From positions 1 through 22,069 of the IMG/VR virus record IMGVR_UViG_3300029309_000077: a stretch of DNA of 22,069 nucleotides; one strand, written 5' to 3'. The notes under the pieces are model-generated. The model was not told the origin of the DNA and ran no database searches. It saw only the letters and a list, made by a program, of their open reading frames with translations. The stretch's first letter is position 1. Each line of letters begins with the position of its first letter. Below, one piece after another: positions 12,045 to 20,100 of this stretch. Both the position numbers and the translations under genes were made by a program. Source of the DNA: a virus.

Positions 12045-12791
12045 ATGGCTCAATTTTTTGAACCAAGTACTGATACTGATGCTAACTTTGCAAACTCCGT
12101 AAGTGGACAAACTAATAGTTTTTTCCTACCTAAGATTTACTCGAAAAAGGTATTAAACTTTTTCAGAAAAGCCTCGGTAGTTGAAGCTATTACTAACACC
12201 GACTATGCCGGTGAGATTTCTGCTTTCGGAGACTCAGTTAGGATTATTAAAGAACCTGTGATTTCAGTTTCTGATTACACAAGAGGTTCTGACACTACGC
12301 AAACAAAGTTAACCGACCAAGAGATATCTTTGGTTGTAGATAGTGCAAAGGCTTTCAAATTCATCGTAGATGATATTGAAACTAATATGTCACACGTTAA
12401 CTTCAAAGAAGTTGCTACTTCATCTGCTGCATATGCATTGAGAGATTCATATGATGCTGCTGTAATCGCAACTATGTTCTCTGGAGTTTCTACATCTTCA
12501 CCTGACCACGTTCTAGGTGCTGATGCATCTGCTGCTACTCAAACTATGGGTCAGCATCAAGGTGGTTCTAACGCTATCGACCTTACAGGTTCTGATGGTA
12601 CTGGAACTGACCCATTAGACGTGATGTCATTTATGGCTAAGCTACTAGATGAGCAAAGCATACCTGAAGAAGGAAGATGGTTCGTTGCACCGCCTTCATT
12701 CTACAATGAACTTGCACAATCTGGTTCTAAGCTTTTAAGCGTAGACTTTAACGCAGGTCAAGGCTCTATAAGAAATGGTCTTGTGTCCTAA
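12045..12791 (+). CDS. Major capsid (coat) protein, N-terminal part of a frame-broken gene
   Basis: The coat protein builds the icosahedral shell. The 248 residues before the stop look like a podovirus HK97-fold coat protein: MAQFFEPSTDTDANF start, IYSKKVLNFFRKASVVEAIT, GDSVRIIKEPVISVSDYTRG, ALRDSYDAAVIATMF (spine-helix region) and RWFVAPPSFYNELAQSGSKL. The frame stops at TAA 12789-12791 just after GSIRNGLVS. The expected C-terminal end, VYGAKVLRPEALVTAF, follows at once in the -1 frame. Because coat proteins of this type are usually 320-350 residues, and the 'RNGLVS' segment is normally followed by further domain sequence before the final 'LRPEA' strand, I infer an out-of-frame deletion or assembly error here. 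AAGGAG precedes the start. Confidence 0.85.
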   Translation: MAQFFEPSTDTDANFANSVSGQTNSFFLPKIYSKKVLNFFRKASVVEAITNTDYAGEISAFGDSVRIIKEPVISVSDYTRGSDTTQTKLTDQEISLVVDSAKAFKFIVDDIETNMSHVNFKEVATSSAAYALRDSYDAAVIATMFSGVSTSSPDHVLGADASAATQTMGQHQGGSNAIDLTGSDGTGTDPLDVMSFMAKLLDEQSIPEEGRWFVAPPSFYNELAQSGSKLLSVDFNAGQGSIRNGLVS

Positions 12792-12895
12792 GAGACCCTA
12801 GTTCTTTCGGTGATATCGTAAGAGGATTGCATGTATACGGAGCTAAGGTTTTAAGACCTGAAGCTTTAGTAACAGCTTTCTACACAGTAGACTAA
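12788..12895 (+). pseudogene. C-terminal fragment of major capsid protein (frame -1)
   Basis: Thirty-five codons reading LRDPSSFGDIVRGLHVYGAK, then VLRPEALVTAFYTVD, then TAA. The 'GLRPEA/VLRPEA' segment near the C-terminus is typical of podovirus coat proteins (T7 gp10 ends similarly with LRPEAAGA). It has no start codon or ribosome-binding site and is directly followed by a terminator, so it is the displaced end of the coat gene. No classic -1 slippery heptamer is present at the junction. Confidence 0.8.
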
Positions 12896-12902
12896 TAAAA
12901 CT

Positions 12903-12930
12903 GGGGGAGTCTTCGGACTCCTCCTTTTTT
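12903..12930 (+). terminator. Rho-independent terminator after coat gene
   Basis: GGGGGAGTC and GACTCCTCC form a 9-bp stem (one G-U pair) closed by a very stable UUCG tetraloop, followed by TTTTTT. It lies eight bases after the coat gene stop, as in many phages that separate abundant coat message from tail genes. No strong promoter is obvious after it, so tail genes probably depend on read-through. Confidence 0.93.
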
Positions 12931-12941
12931 AAGGAGACACA

Positions 12942-13058
12942 ATGGATAATCAAATAAAATATTACGAAACAATACACGAAAAAGAAGAAAAGTGTTCAGA
13001 GATGGTAGGTCACAATACTATGAGATTTGAATACGAAGAAGACAAAGGAGAAAAATAA
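12942..13058 (+). CDS. Very small acidic protein (38 aa)
   Basis: A 38-residue, charged protein starting MDNQIKYYETIHEKEEKCSE and ending RFEYEEDKGEK. An AAGGAG ribosome-binding site formed right after the terminator T-run precedes it, and its stop overlaps the next ATG (TAATG). No family recognised. Confidence 0.5.
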   Translation: MDNQIKYYETIHEKEEKCSEMVGHNTMRFEYEEDKGEK

Positions 13059-13213
13059 TGCCGGGTAAAATGAAGAAAAAGAAAGATATGAGAATGTCTT
13101 ACATGAATGGTGAAGAAGTTACAAGAAAAAAAATGCGTATGGGTACTAGATATGGTCTAAATGATGGTGGACCTATTGTTATGGCATCTATGGAAAACCA
13201 AAAACCTAATTAA
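13058..13213 (+). CDS. Small basic Met-rich protein (51 aa)
   Basis: A 51-residue protein starting MPGKMKKKKDMRMSYMNGEE. It is basic and rich in methionine, with the ending YGLNDGGPIVMASMENQ. The start overlaps the preceding stop, and a GGAG motif is suitably placed. Unknown function; probably a minor late protein. Confidence 0.5.
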   Translation: MPGKMKKKKDMRMSYMNGEEVTRKKMRMGTRYGLNDGGPIVMASMENQKPN

Positions 13214-13228
13214 TAAACGGAGAAAACT

Positions 13229-13471
13229 ATGCCAAGTGGACCGGGAACATATGGAAGTAAAAGAGGTAGACCTGCTAAAAAGACTACTAATAAAAAAGTT
13301 ATGATAAAAGGTGCTGATGTTTCATCTCTTACTAAAAGACAACAAGATGTAATGAAAAAACACTCTAAACATCATACTGGAAAACATATGAAATCTATGA
13401 CAGCTATGATGAAAAGAGGTAAAACTTTTACTCAAGCACATAAAGCAGCACAGAAAAAAGTAGGAACGTAG
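13229..13471 (+). CDS. Small basic His/Met-rich conserved protein (80 aa)
   Basis: An 80-residue protein starting MPSGPGTYGSKRGRPAKK, with a GRP core in a basic setting (AT-hook-like). The C-terminal half, LTKRQQDVMKKHSKHHTGKH then MKRGKTFTQAHKAAQKKVG, is a pattern I recall from small proteins widespread in aquatic phages ('LT-x-RQ-x-x-x-x-KHSKHH ... GK-F-x-x-AHK-A-x-KKVG'). Function unknown; DNA binding is plausible. CGGAG precedes the start and the next gene follows after one base. Confidence 0.75.
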   Translation: MPSGPGTYGSKRGRPAKKTTNKKVMIKGADVSSLTKRQQDVMKKHSKHHTGKHMKSMTAMMKRGKTFTQAHKAAQKKVGT

Positions 13472-13472
13472 T

Positions 13473-14240
13473 ATGGCTACAACATTCTTAACTCTGACGA
13501 ATGATGTCCTCAGAGAGTTGAACGAAGTTGTCTTAACTTCATCAAACTTTGGAGACGCTACAGGCATACAAGCGTTTGTCAAAAATTCTATTAACAAATC
13601 TATAAACGATATTGCTAATGAAGAACCACAGTTACCTTTCTTTTCGGCAGGTGCTAGTGGTGAGACAGACCCTTTCTATGGTAATACAACTGTAGCAACT
13701 ACTGCAGGTACTAGATGGTATCTGTTAAAAGATGGTAGTAGTGATATTACTTCAGACTTTGCATCAATAGATTGGGATGATTTTTACATCACAACTATTA
13801 GTGTATCTGGAGAATCAGCACCGTTTGTTTCAAAAGGGTTAAGATTTTTAACATTAGATGAGTGGACTAGGTATTACAGAGATAGTGAGAATAGTGATGA
13901 TGCATCAACTCAAGCTTATGGAGAGCCTGTTTATGTAATACGTAGTCCAGACCATAGAAAGTTTGGGCTAAGTCCTATACCTGACAAAGTTTACAACGTG
14001 CATTTTTATGGCTACAACAAGCCAACAGAACTATCAGCGTTTAGTGACACTATAGTTTTACCAGACCAATATGGAAATGTAATAACAGCTAGAGCTAGAT
14101 ATTATGTTTGGCAGTTTAAAGAAAGTCCTCAACAAGCTGCTTTTGCATTAGAAGATTACAAAAAAGGCATGAAGCAAATGAAGTCTAATCTGATAAATCC
14201 ACAACCAAAATATATGTCAGATGATAGAACATATTTTTAG
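13473..14240 (+). CDS. Head-to-tail adaptor / neck protein (probable)
   Basis: A 255-residue protein starting MATTFLTLTNDVLRELNEVV. The N-terminal helical part (LVRELNE-like, then VKNSINKSINDIANEEPQLPFF) and the later GLRFLTLDEWTRYYRD, YVIRSPDHRKFGLSPIPD, and YNVHFYGYNKPTELSAFSDT resemble podovirus neck proteins (P22 gp4-like or T7 tubular-A-like) that join the portal to the tail hub. Its place between coat and hub genes supports this. The first residues have no export signal. The exact family is uncertain without a structural search. Confidence 0.7.
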   Translation: MATTFLTLTNDVLRELNEVVLTSSNFGDATGIQAFVKNSINKSINDIANEEPQLPFFSAGASGETDPFYGNTTVATTAGTRWYLLKDGSSDITSDFASIDWDDFYITTISVSGESAPFVSKGLRFLTLDEWTRYYRDSENSDDASTQAYGEPVYVIRSPDHRKFGLSPIPDKVYNVHFYGYNKPTELSAFSDTIVLPDQYGNVITARARYYVWQFKESPQQAAFALEDYKKGMKQMKSNLINPQPKYMSDDRTYF

Positions 14241-14249
14241 GAGATATAA

Positions 14250-15116
14250 ATGACAACTAAAATACCAGCAGAATTATCAAGCACTCCCGGAATATCAGAT
14301 AGTAGTGACGCTACTGCTATAACTATAGGTTCAAATGAAAAAGTAGGAATAGGAACTACTTCAACTGACCATCAGTTATCTGTAAATGCAGCAGACTTTG
14401 ACGGTATACAACTTTTACAAGGAGGAACTGATACAGGATATATAGGTGTTTATCACGATGGCTCAAGCACAGGAAGAATATATGTCGGAGCATTATCAAC
14501 AATAGATTTTCAAACAGGTAATGGTGGAGCAACAGATGGCACATCAAGAGTTCGTATTGATGGTAATAATGTTTTTTTAAATGGTGGAACAGATGCAAGA
14601 ATCCAACTAGGTTCAGGTGGAGCAGGAGCAAATCAAGTAAGCAACAACACAGTTCATATTCGTGGAGATGGCACAAGTATGAAACTTATGGCTGCTAGTG
14701 GTGGTGAGCTGTTATATGAACAAAACGGTACAGAACGCTTCAGAATAACTAGTACAGGTATTCTTAGAAATACTGCTGGTGATGGTATGGTAAAAATTGA
14801 AGTACCAGCTTTTATATCATTAGCAGATGATTCTTCTGTTTCTATTTTTGTAGATACAGCAGGTAGTTGTTTAGTAAGTGTTTATGAAGGTGGCACAGGT
14901 TCAGGTGCTTTAGTTTGGTTAAACTATGCAACCTCTTCCGGTGGTAACTTTCTTAAATCTGGCGGTAATTCAAACTTTGCAAGTTCTGATACAGATGGAC
15001 AACTTTGTGTTATCAAATCAGCAAATAGCCATTCTGCAACAATAAAAAATAGATTAGGAGGCACTATAAATTTAGCTGTAGGAGTATACGGAACTAAAAT
15101 AGATAGTGCATCATAA
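14250..15116 (+). CDS. Fibre-like protein without S74 chaperone (288 aa)
   Basis: A 288-residue Gly/Ser/Thr-rich beta protein. It opens MTTKIPAELSSTPGISDSSD, and the segment GISDSSDATAITI followed by VGIGTTS is shared with the fibre gene at 21276, indicating a common N-terminal attachment module. The middle has fibre-type phrases (YIGVYHDGSSTGRIYVGALS, ERFRITSTGIL), but the C-terminus lacks the S74 'SD-x-x-x-K' autoprotease. It could be a receptor-binding fibre with another tip, or a decoration protein. AGGAGATATAA precedes the ATG. Confidence 0.7.
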   Translation: MTTKIPAELSSTPGISDSSDATAITIGSNEKVGIGTTSTDHQLSVNAADFDGIQLLQGGTDTGYIGVYHDGSSTGRIYVGALSTIDFQTGNGGATDGTSRVRIDGNNVFLNGGTDARIQLGSGGAGANQVSNNTVHIRGDGTSMKLMAASGGELLYEQNGTERFRITSTGILRNTAGDGMVKIEVPAFISLADDSSVSIFVDTAGSCLVSVYEGGTGSGALVWLNYATSSGGNFLKSGGNSNFASSDTDGQLCVIKSANSHSATIKNRLGGTINLAVGVYGTKIDSAS

Positions 15117-15136
15117 TTAACAATGAGGTAAATAAT

Positions 15137-15391
15137 ATGTCTTTAACTTATAAAATAGATAAATTTCAAAAAGACCCAGACGATGCTACTAAAACTTTAG
15201 TAGGTTTTAGAATAACTGATGAAGCCGGTAATGTTTTTATTATAGATAAAAGAATTACTACAGGTTCTAATTCAGATGAACAGCTAGTAACTGCAGCACA
15301 AGCAGCAGGACAAGCAGAAATAGACGAATGGGCTGCATCGTTTGCTAATGTTGGCAAAACTTGGAATCCAGAAACTAATTCTTTTGAATAG
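15137..15391 (+). CDS. Small hypothetical protein (84 aa)
   Basis: An 84-residue protein starting MSLTYKIDKFQKDPDDATKT, with ITDEAGNVFIIDKRI and then a helix AQAAGQAEIDEWAASFANVG. The strand-rich first half and helical second half suggest a compact domain. Similar small proteins sit beside fibre genes in marine phages, but I cannot name the family. It lies between the fibre-like gene and a tiny coiled-coil gene, so probably tail-fibre associated. Confidence 0.6.
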   Translation: MSLTYKIDKFQKDPDDATKTLVGFRITDEAGNVFIIDKRITTGSNSDEQLVTAAQAAGQAEIDEWAASFANVGKTWNPETNSFE

Positions 15392-15399
15392 AGGTCGTT

Positions 15400-15516
15400 A
15401 TGTCTGAACAAACTACAGAAGAAAAAGTAGCAGCTTTAGAATCTAAAGTAGCAGAATTAGAAGCTAGAATAGTAGAACTAGAAGCTGGTAATACAACAAT
15501 AGGACAAAATGGCTAG
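15400..15516 (+). CDS. 38-residue stand-alone leucine-zipper peptide
   Basis: ATG at 15400 opens a 38-residue protein, MSEQTTEEKVAALESKVAEL, then EARIVELEAGNTTIGQNG. Hydrophobic residues V, L, V, L, I, L fall at heptad a/d positions, giving about three and a half heptads of an oligomeric coiled coil. It resembles the coiled-coil ending of the large fibre (ALTARIETLEGG). The start has a GAGG ribosome-binding site, and the stop overlaps the hub gene by 8 bases. It may be a trimerisation plug or a remnant of a fibre tail. Confidence 0.55.
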   Translation: MSEQTTEEKVAALESKVAELEARIVELEAGNTTIGQNG

Positions 15517-17122
15517 AAGTCAACCATACGGTTTTGCATGTTCAGGAGGATTAGTAGATAGTGCTAATCGTTTTGACTTGTTCAAAGCTCCCGGAGTAGC
15601 AACTACACTAAGAAACTTTGAAGTTGCTGTAGAGGGTGGTTACAGAAGAATAAACGGTTATAGTTTATTTGGTGGTGGTAGTTCTGCTAGACCTAACTCT
15701 TCTAATCAGATATATGGATTGTTTGTCTATGCTGATGGAGTAATAGCTGCAAGTGGTAGTAATATTTATTTTAGTCAAGACGGAACTAGCTGGTTACAAA
15801 TAAATAAAGCAAGTGTAGCAAGTAGTGGTGATAATCATACTGCATTTACAGGTAGAAGTGCACTTAGTTTAACATCACCAGCTCAGTATAGTTTTGCACT
15901 ATACGAAGGTACATCTGTTTATGGTGAACTAGTTATGACAGATGCAAGTGGTAGTAATAAACCATTTTTATTTAAAATGACTGGTACAGATTCAGATATT
16001 ACTAATAGAACATTTTTTGCTAGTCAGATAACAATAAGCGGTAGTACGACTGCAAAGTTTTGTACAATACACGGAAGACGCTTAGTAGTTGCAGGAGACC
16101 CGTCAACACCAAACACAGTTTACATAAGTGCTGTTAATGACATAGATGATTTTACTGGTGGAGTCTCAATAACATTAGAAGACCAAATAGTAGGTCTTAA
16201 AAGTTTCCGTAACGAATTATTTATATTTTGTAAAAACTCTATCTTTAAATTACAAAATGTTGACAACTCATCAGCTCTACAAGTTGTACCAGTTACTAAA
16301 AACGTGGGTTGTTTAGATGGACAGAGTATTCAGGAATTTGGTGGTGACCTAATCTTCTTAGCTCCAGATGGATTAAGAACAGTTGCCGGTACAGCAAGAA
16401 TTGGAGATGTGGAGTTAGGCACAATAAGTAAAGCTATACAGCCACAGATAAAACAAATAGCAGATAATATTGACACTTTTACAATTAGTAGTGTCGTATT
16501 AAGAGATAAGTCACAGTACAGATTATATTACGGTAAGTCTAGTCAAAGTGATTTAATACAAGAAGGAATTATAGGAACACTAAGACCTGAAGGTTGGCAG
16601 TGGTCAGAAACAAGAGGTATCGAAGCTCCGGCAGTTACTTCTGGTTTTACAGATAGTGGAGTTGAAAAAGCATTTCATGGTGACTTTGCAGGATTTGTTT
16701 ATAATCATGATACAGGTAACTCATTTAACCCTGCAGGAACTGAAAGTGATATAGATGCTCAGTATACAACACCTGACATTGATTATGGTGATTTAGGTAT
16801 GCTAAAAACTTTACAGTATCTAAAAATATCTTTTAGTCCAGAGAATGATGCTACACCAACAATTAGGGTTAGATACGATTTTGAAAGTACGGATACACCA
16901 CAACCTGCTGATATTAGTATAGGAACTGTACCGTTACCATCACTCTTCGGTAGTGCTGTATTTAATACTAATACTTTTGGTGCAGGAGAACATCCAACAG
17001 TGAGAACAGCATTAACAGGAAGTGGACATAGTAATAATTTTAGTATTTTTACAAAGAACACAAATCAACCGTACATTATAAACGGTTTGTACATAGACTA
17101 CGTACCGTCAGGAAGGAGATAA
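15509..17122 (+). CDS. Tail hub / nozzle-like protein (P22 gp10-type beta-propeller, probable)
   Basis: A 537-residue, beta-rich protein starting MARSQPYGFACSGGLVDSAN. Repeating blade-like segments include GYRRINGYSLFG, YADGVIAASGSNIYFSQDGT, HGRRLVVAGDPSTPNTVYIS, and DDFTGGVSITLEDQIVGLKS followed by FRNELFIFCKNSIFKL. The phrases 'RNFEV ... GGYRR-x-GY' at the N-terminus and 'GLKSF-x-x-LFIF-x-x-x-SI' in the middle are typical of podovirus hub proteins (P22 gp10-like) that close the portal-tail channel and bind the fibres. Its position between neck and fibre genes agrees. It starts within the end of the zipper gene (8-base overlap). Confidence 0.75.
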   Translation: MARSQPYGFACSGGLVDSANRFDLFKAPGVATTLRNFEVAVEGGYRRINGYSLFGGGSSARPNSSNQIYGLFVYADGVIAASGSNIYFSQDGTSWLQINKASVASSGDNHTAFTGRSALSLTSPAQYSFALYEGTSVYGELVMTDASGSNKPFLFKMTGTDSDITNRTFFASQITISGSTTAKFCTIHGRRLVVAGDPSTPNTVYISAVNDIDDFTGGVSITLEDQIVGLKSFRNELFIFCKNSIFKLQNVDNSSALQVVPVTKNVGCLDGQSIQEFGGDLIFLAPDGLRTVAGTARIGDVELGTISKAIQPQIKQIADNIDTFTISSVVLRDKSQYRLYYGKSSQSDLIQEGIIGTLRPEGWQWSETRGIEAPAVTSGFTDSGVEKAFHGDFAGFVYNHDTGNSFNPAGTESDIDAQYTTPDIDYGDLGMLKTLQYLKISFSPENDATPTIRVRYDFESTDTPQPADISIGTVPLPSLFGSAVFNTNTFGAGEHPTVRTALTGSGHSNNFSIFTKNTNQPYIINGLYIDYVPSGRR

Positions 17123-17125
17123 TAA

Positions 17126-20100
17126 ATGGCTCAAAACTACACTAGACAAAGTTCATTCAGTGATGGGGATACTATTACTGCTGCGTTATTTAATAACGAG
17201 TACAATCAATTAGTAAACGCATTTGCCTACTCATCCAGTAGTGCAAGTTCTACAGGTCACAGACACGATGGTAGTGCTGGACAAGGTGGTAACATATTTA
17301 AGATTGGTGACTTAGACTTTTTAAACAAAATAGAAGTTGATAGTACAAATAATAGATTAGGATTTTATGTAGAAGTTTCATCTTCAGCAGTAGAACAAAT
17401 AAGAGTACAAGATGGTGCTTTAGTACCTGTTACAGATAGTGATGTTGACATAGGTACAAGTTCTTTATACTTCAAAGATGCATTTATAGATAGCATAACT
17501 ACAACAGGTAATGTTGCTGTAGGTGGTAACTTAACAGTAACTGGTACGACTACTTTTAACGGTGGTACTATTACTATGGGTGATGCTGCTACTGATAACG
17601 TAGTCTTTGGAGCTGATGTAGACTCAAGTATTATTCCTGATGACGATGACACTTATGACTTAGGTAGTGCTTCACAACAGTGGAGAAATATTTTTATAGA
17701 TGGTACTGCTGAAATAGACACTCTTGCTCTTGATGGTACAACAGTAACTTCAACTGCTGCTGAGTTAAATATTTTAGACGGAGTAACAAGTACTGCTGCA
17801 GAATTAAATATTCTAGATGGTGTCACATCAACTACAGCAGAACTGAACATACTTGATGGTGTTACTTCAACCACAGCAGAATTAAATATTCTTGATGGAG
17901 TTACTTCAACTACTGCCGAGTTAAACATACTTGACGGAGTTACTGCAACTACTGCTGAACTTAACATACTTGATGGAGTTACATCAACTGCAGCAGAGTT
18001 AAACATATTAGATGGAGTCACTAGTACTGCAGCCGAACTAAACATTCTTGATGGGGTTACCGCAACTGCAGCAGAAATAAATGCACTTGATGGGATTACA
18101 TCAACAGTTACAGAATTAAATATTGTAGATGGTAATACATCTGCTACATCTACTACACTTGCAGATGCTGATAGAGTAGTAGTAAATGACAACGGTACTA
18201 TGGTACAAGTTGCCTTGACAGACTTTGAAACTTACTTTGAGTCTGCCCTTGATACACTTTCAAATGTTACAACTGTAGGAGCACTAAACGCAGGTAGCAT
18301 TACAAGTGGCTTTGGAGCTATAAACAATGGCTCATCTGCTATTACAACTACAGGTACAATTACTTACGGTTCTTTATCAGATGGTACAATAACTGTTACA
18401 GCTTTTGTAGATGAAGATGACATGTCTTCAAACTCTGCAACGCTTATACCAACTCAGCAATCTGTTAAAGCTTATGTAGATACACAACTAACTGCAGAAG
18501 ACTTAGATGTAACAACTGATAGTGGAACTATTGCGATTGATTTAGATAGTGAAACTTTAACTATTGGTGGTACATCTAATGAAATAGAAACATCTGCTAC
18601 AGGTAATGCAGTAACTATAGGTATACCGGCTGCTGCTCAGATTACAACTTCACTAGGAGTTGGTGGTGGTTCTACTAATGGAGTACAGATTTCTCAAGGT
18701 GCTATAGCTATTAAAAATGGTGGTACTCAGTCATATATAGATTTTTATTGTGAGTCAAACAATGCACATAGAGCAAGATTACAAGCACCAGCACATGCTA
18801 ATTTTAGTGGTGATATTGTTGCTACACTTCCTGCAACTACAGGAACACTTGCATTAACTTCAAGTGACATCACAGGTAATGCAGCTACAGCTACAGCGTT
18901 AGCAACTGCAAGAACTATTCATGGTGTATCTTTTGATGGAACAGCTAATATAGACTTAACAGAGGTTGTCCAAGATACAGTAGGAGCTATGTTCTCAAGT
19001 AATACTGAAACAGGTATTGCAGCTACTTACGAAGATGGTGATGGTACTATTGATTTAGTTATAGGTTCTGGTGTTATTACTAATGCTATGTTAGCTGGTT
19101 CTATAGCTAATGCAAAACTAGCTAACTCTAGTATAACTGTAAGTGATGGTTCTAATTCAACAGCTACTGCATTAGGCGGTACGATTACATTCTCAGGAAC
19201 TTCTAACGAAGTTGAAGTAGCAGAAAGCTCTGGAACAATTACAGTAGGATTACCTAATGATGTAACAGTTGGTAATAATTTAACAGTCTCTGGAAACTTA
19301 ACAGTTTCTGGTACAACTACACAGACTGGTCCAATAGTATCTGATGATAACTTCACAGGGCTTTTAAATTCTAACACAGGTAACTCAAGTGACTTTGGAT
19401 TCTTTGGTAAGTATGTAGAGTCAAGCACTACTAAGTTTGCAGGTTTATTCTTTGATGCTTCTACAGATAATACATTTAGATTATTTACCGATACGCAAAC
19501 AGAGCCGGCTGCTACAGTAAATACAAGTGCTACTGGTTATGCTGCTGCTAATTTAGTTACTGGAGGAATCACAGCAACTACAGGTACATTCTCAGGTGCT
19601 GTTTCAGGTACAACAGGTACATTCTCTGGAGACTTAGCAGTAGACACTAATGTTTTAAAAGTTGATACTTCTAATAATAGAATTGGTGTTAATCAAGCTT
19701 CACCAACAGTTTCAATAGATGCTGGTTCAAATACAGATGCTATTTTAGTTCCTGTAGGAACAACTGCACAAAGACCAAGTGGAGCAGCAGGACAATTCAG
19801 GTTTAACACTACTCTTGGAAAGTTTGAAGGACATAACGGAACTAGCTTTGGTGAGATTGGTGGCAGTAGTGGTAGTGGTGGTAGTTCTTCTGCTTTTTCT
19901 AAAAATACTTTTGCAGGAGATGGTTCTACTACAGCCTTTACACTAAATACAAGCATGACCAATGAAGATGGTCTAATAGTATTTATAGATGGTGTTTATC
20001 AAGCTGATAATGTTTACTCAGTTTCTGGCACTACTTTAACTTTTGCAACTGCTCCTGTTAACAGTAGAGTTATAGAGGTCTTCCAATTTGAGGGTGGTAT

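Noticed and set aside
12777-12800. Programmed -1 ribosomal frameshift in the coat gene
   Set aside because: The frame change is -1, but no slippery heptamer or obvious stimulatory structure is visible at the junction, and the protein seems to lack an internal block, so deletion or assembly error is more likely.
17747-18136. CRISPR-like array
   Set aside because: The 39-bp units are contiguous, coding and without spacers; they are fibre protein repeats.
17653-18192. A 179-codon leftward open frame opposite the fibre repeats
   Set aside because: It is the reverse-complement shadow of the 39-bp repeats; its protein is merely the antisense of the repeat and there is no ribosome-binding site.
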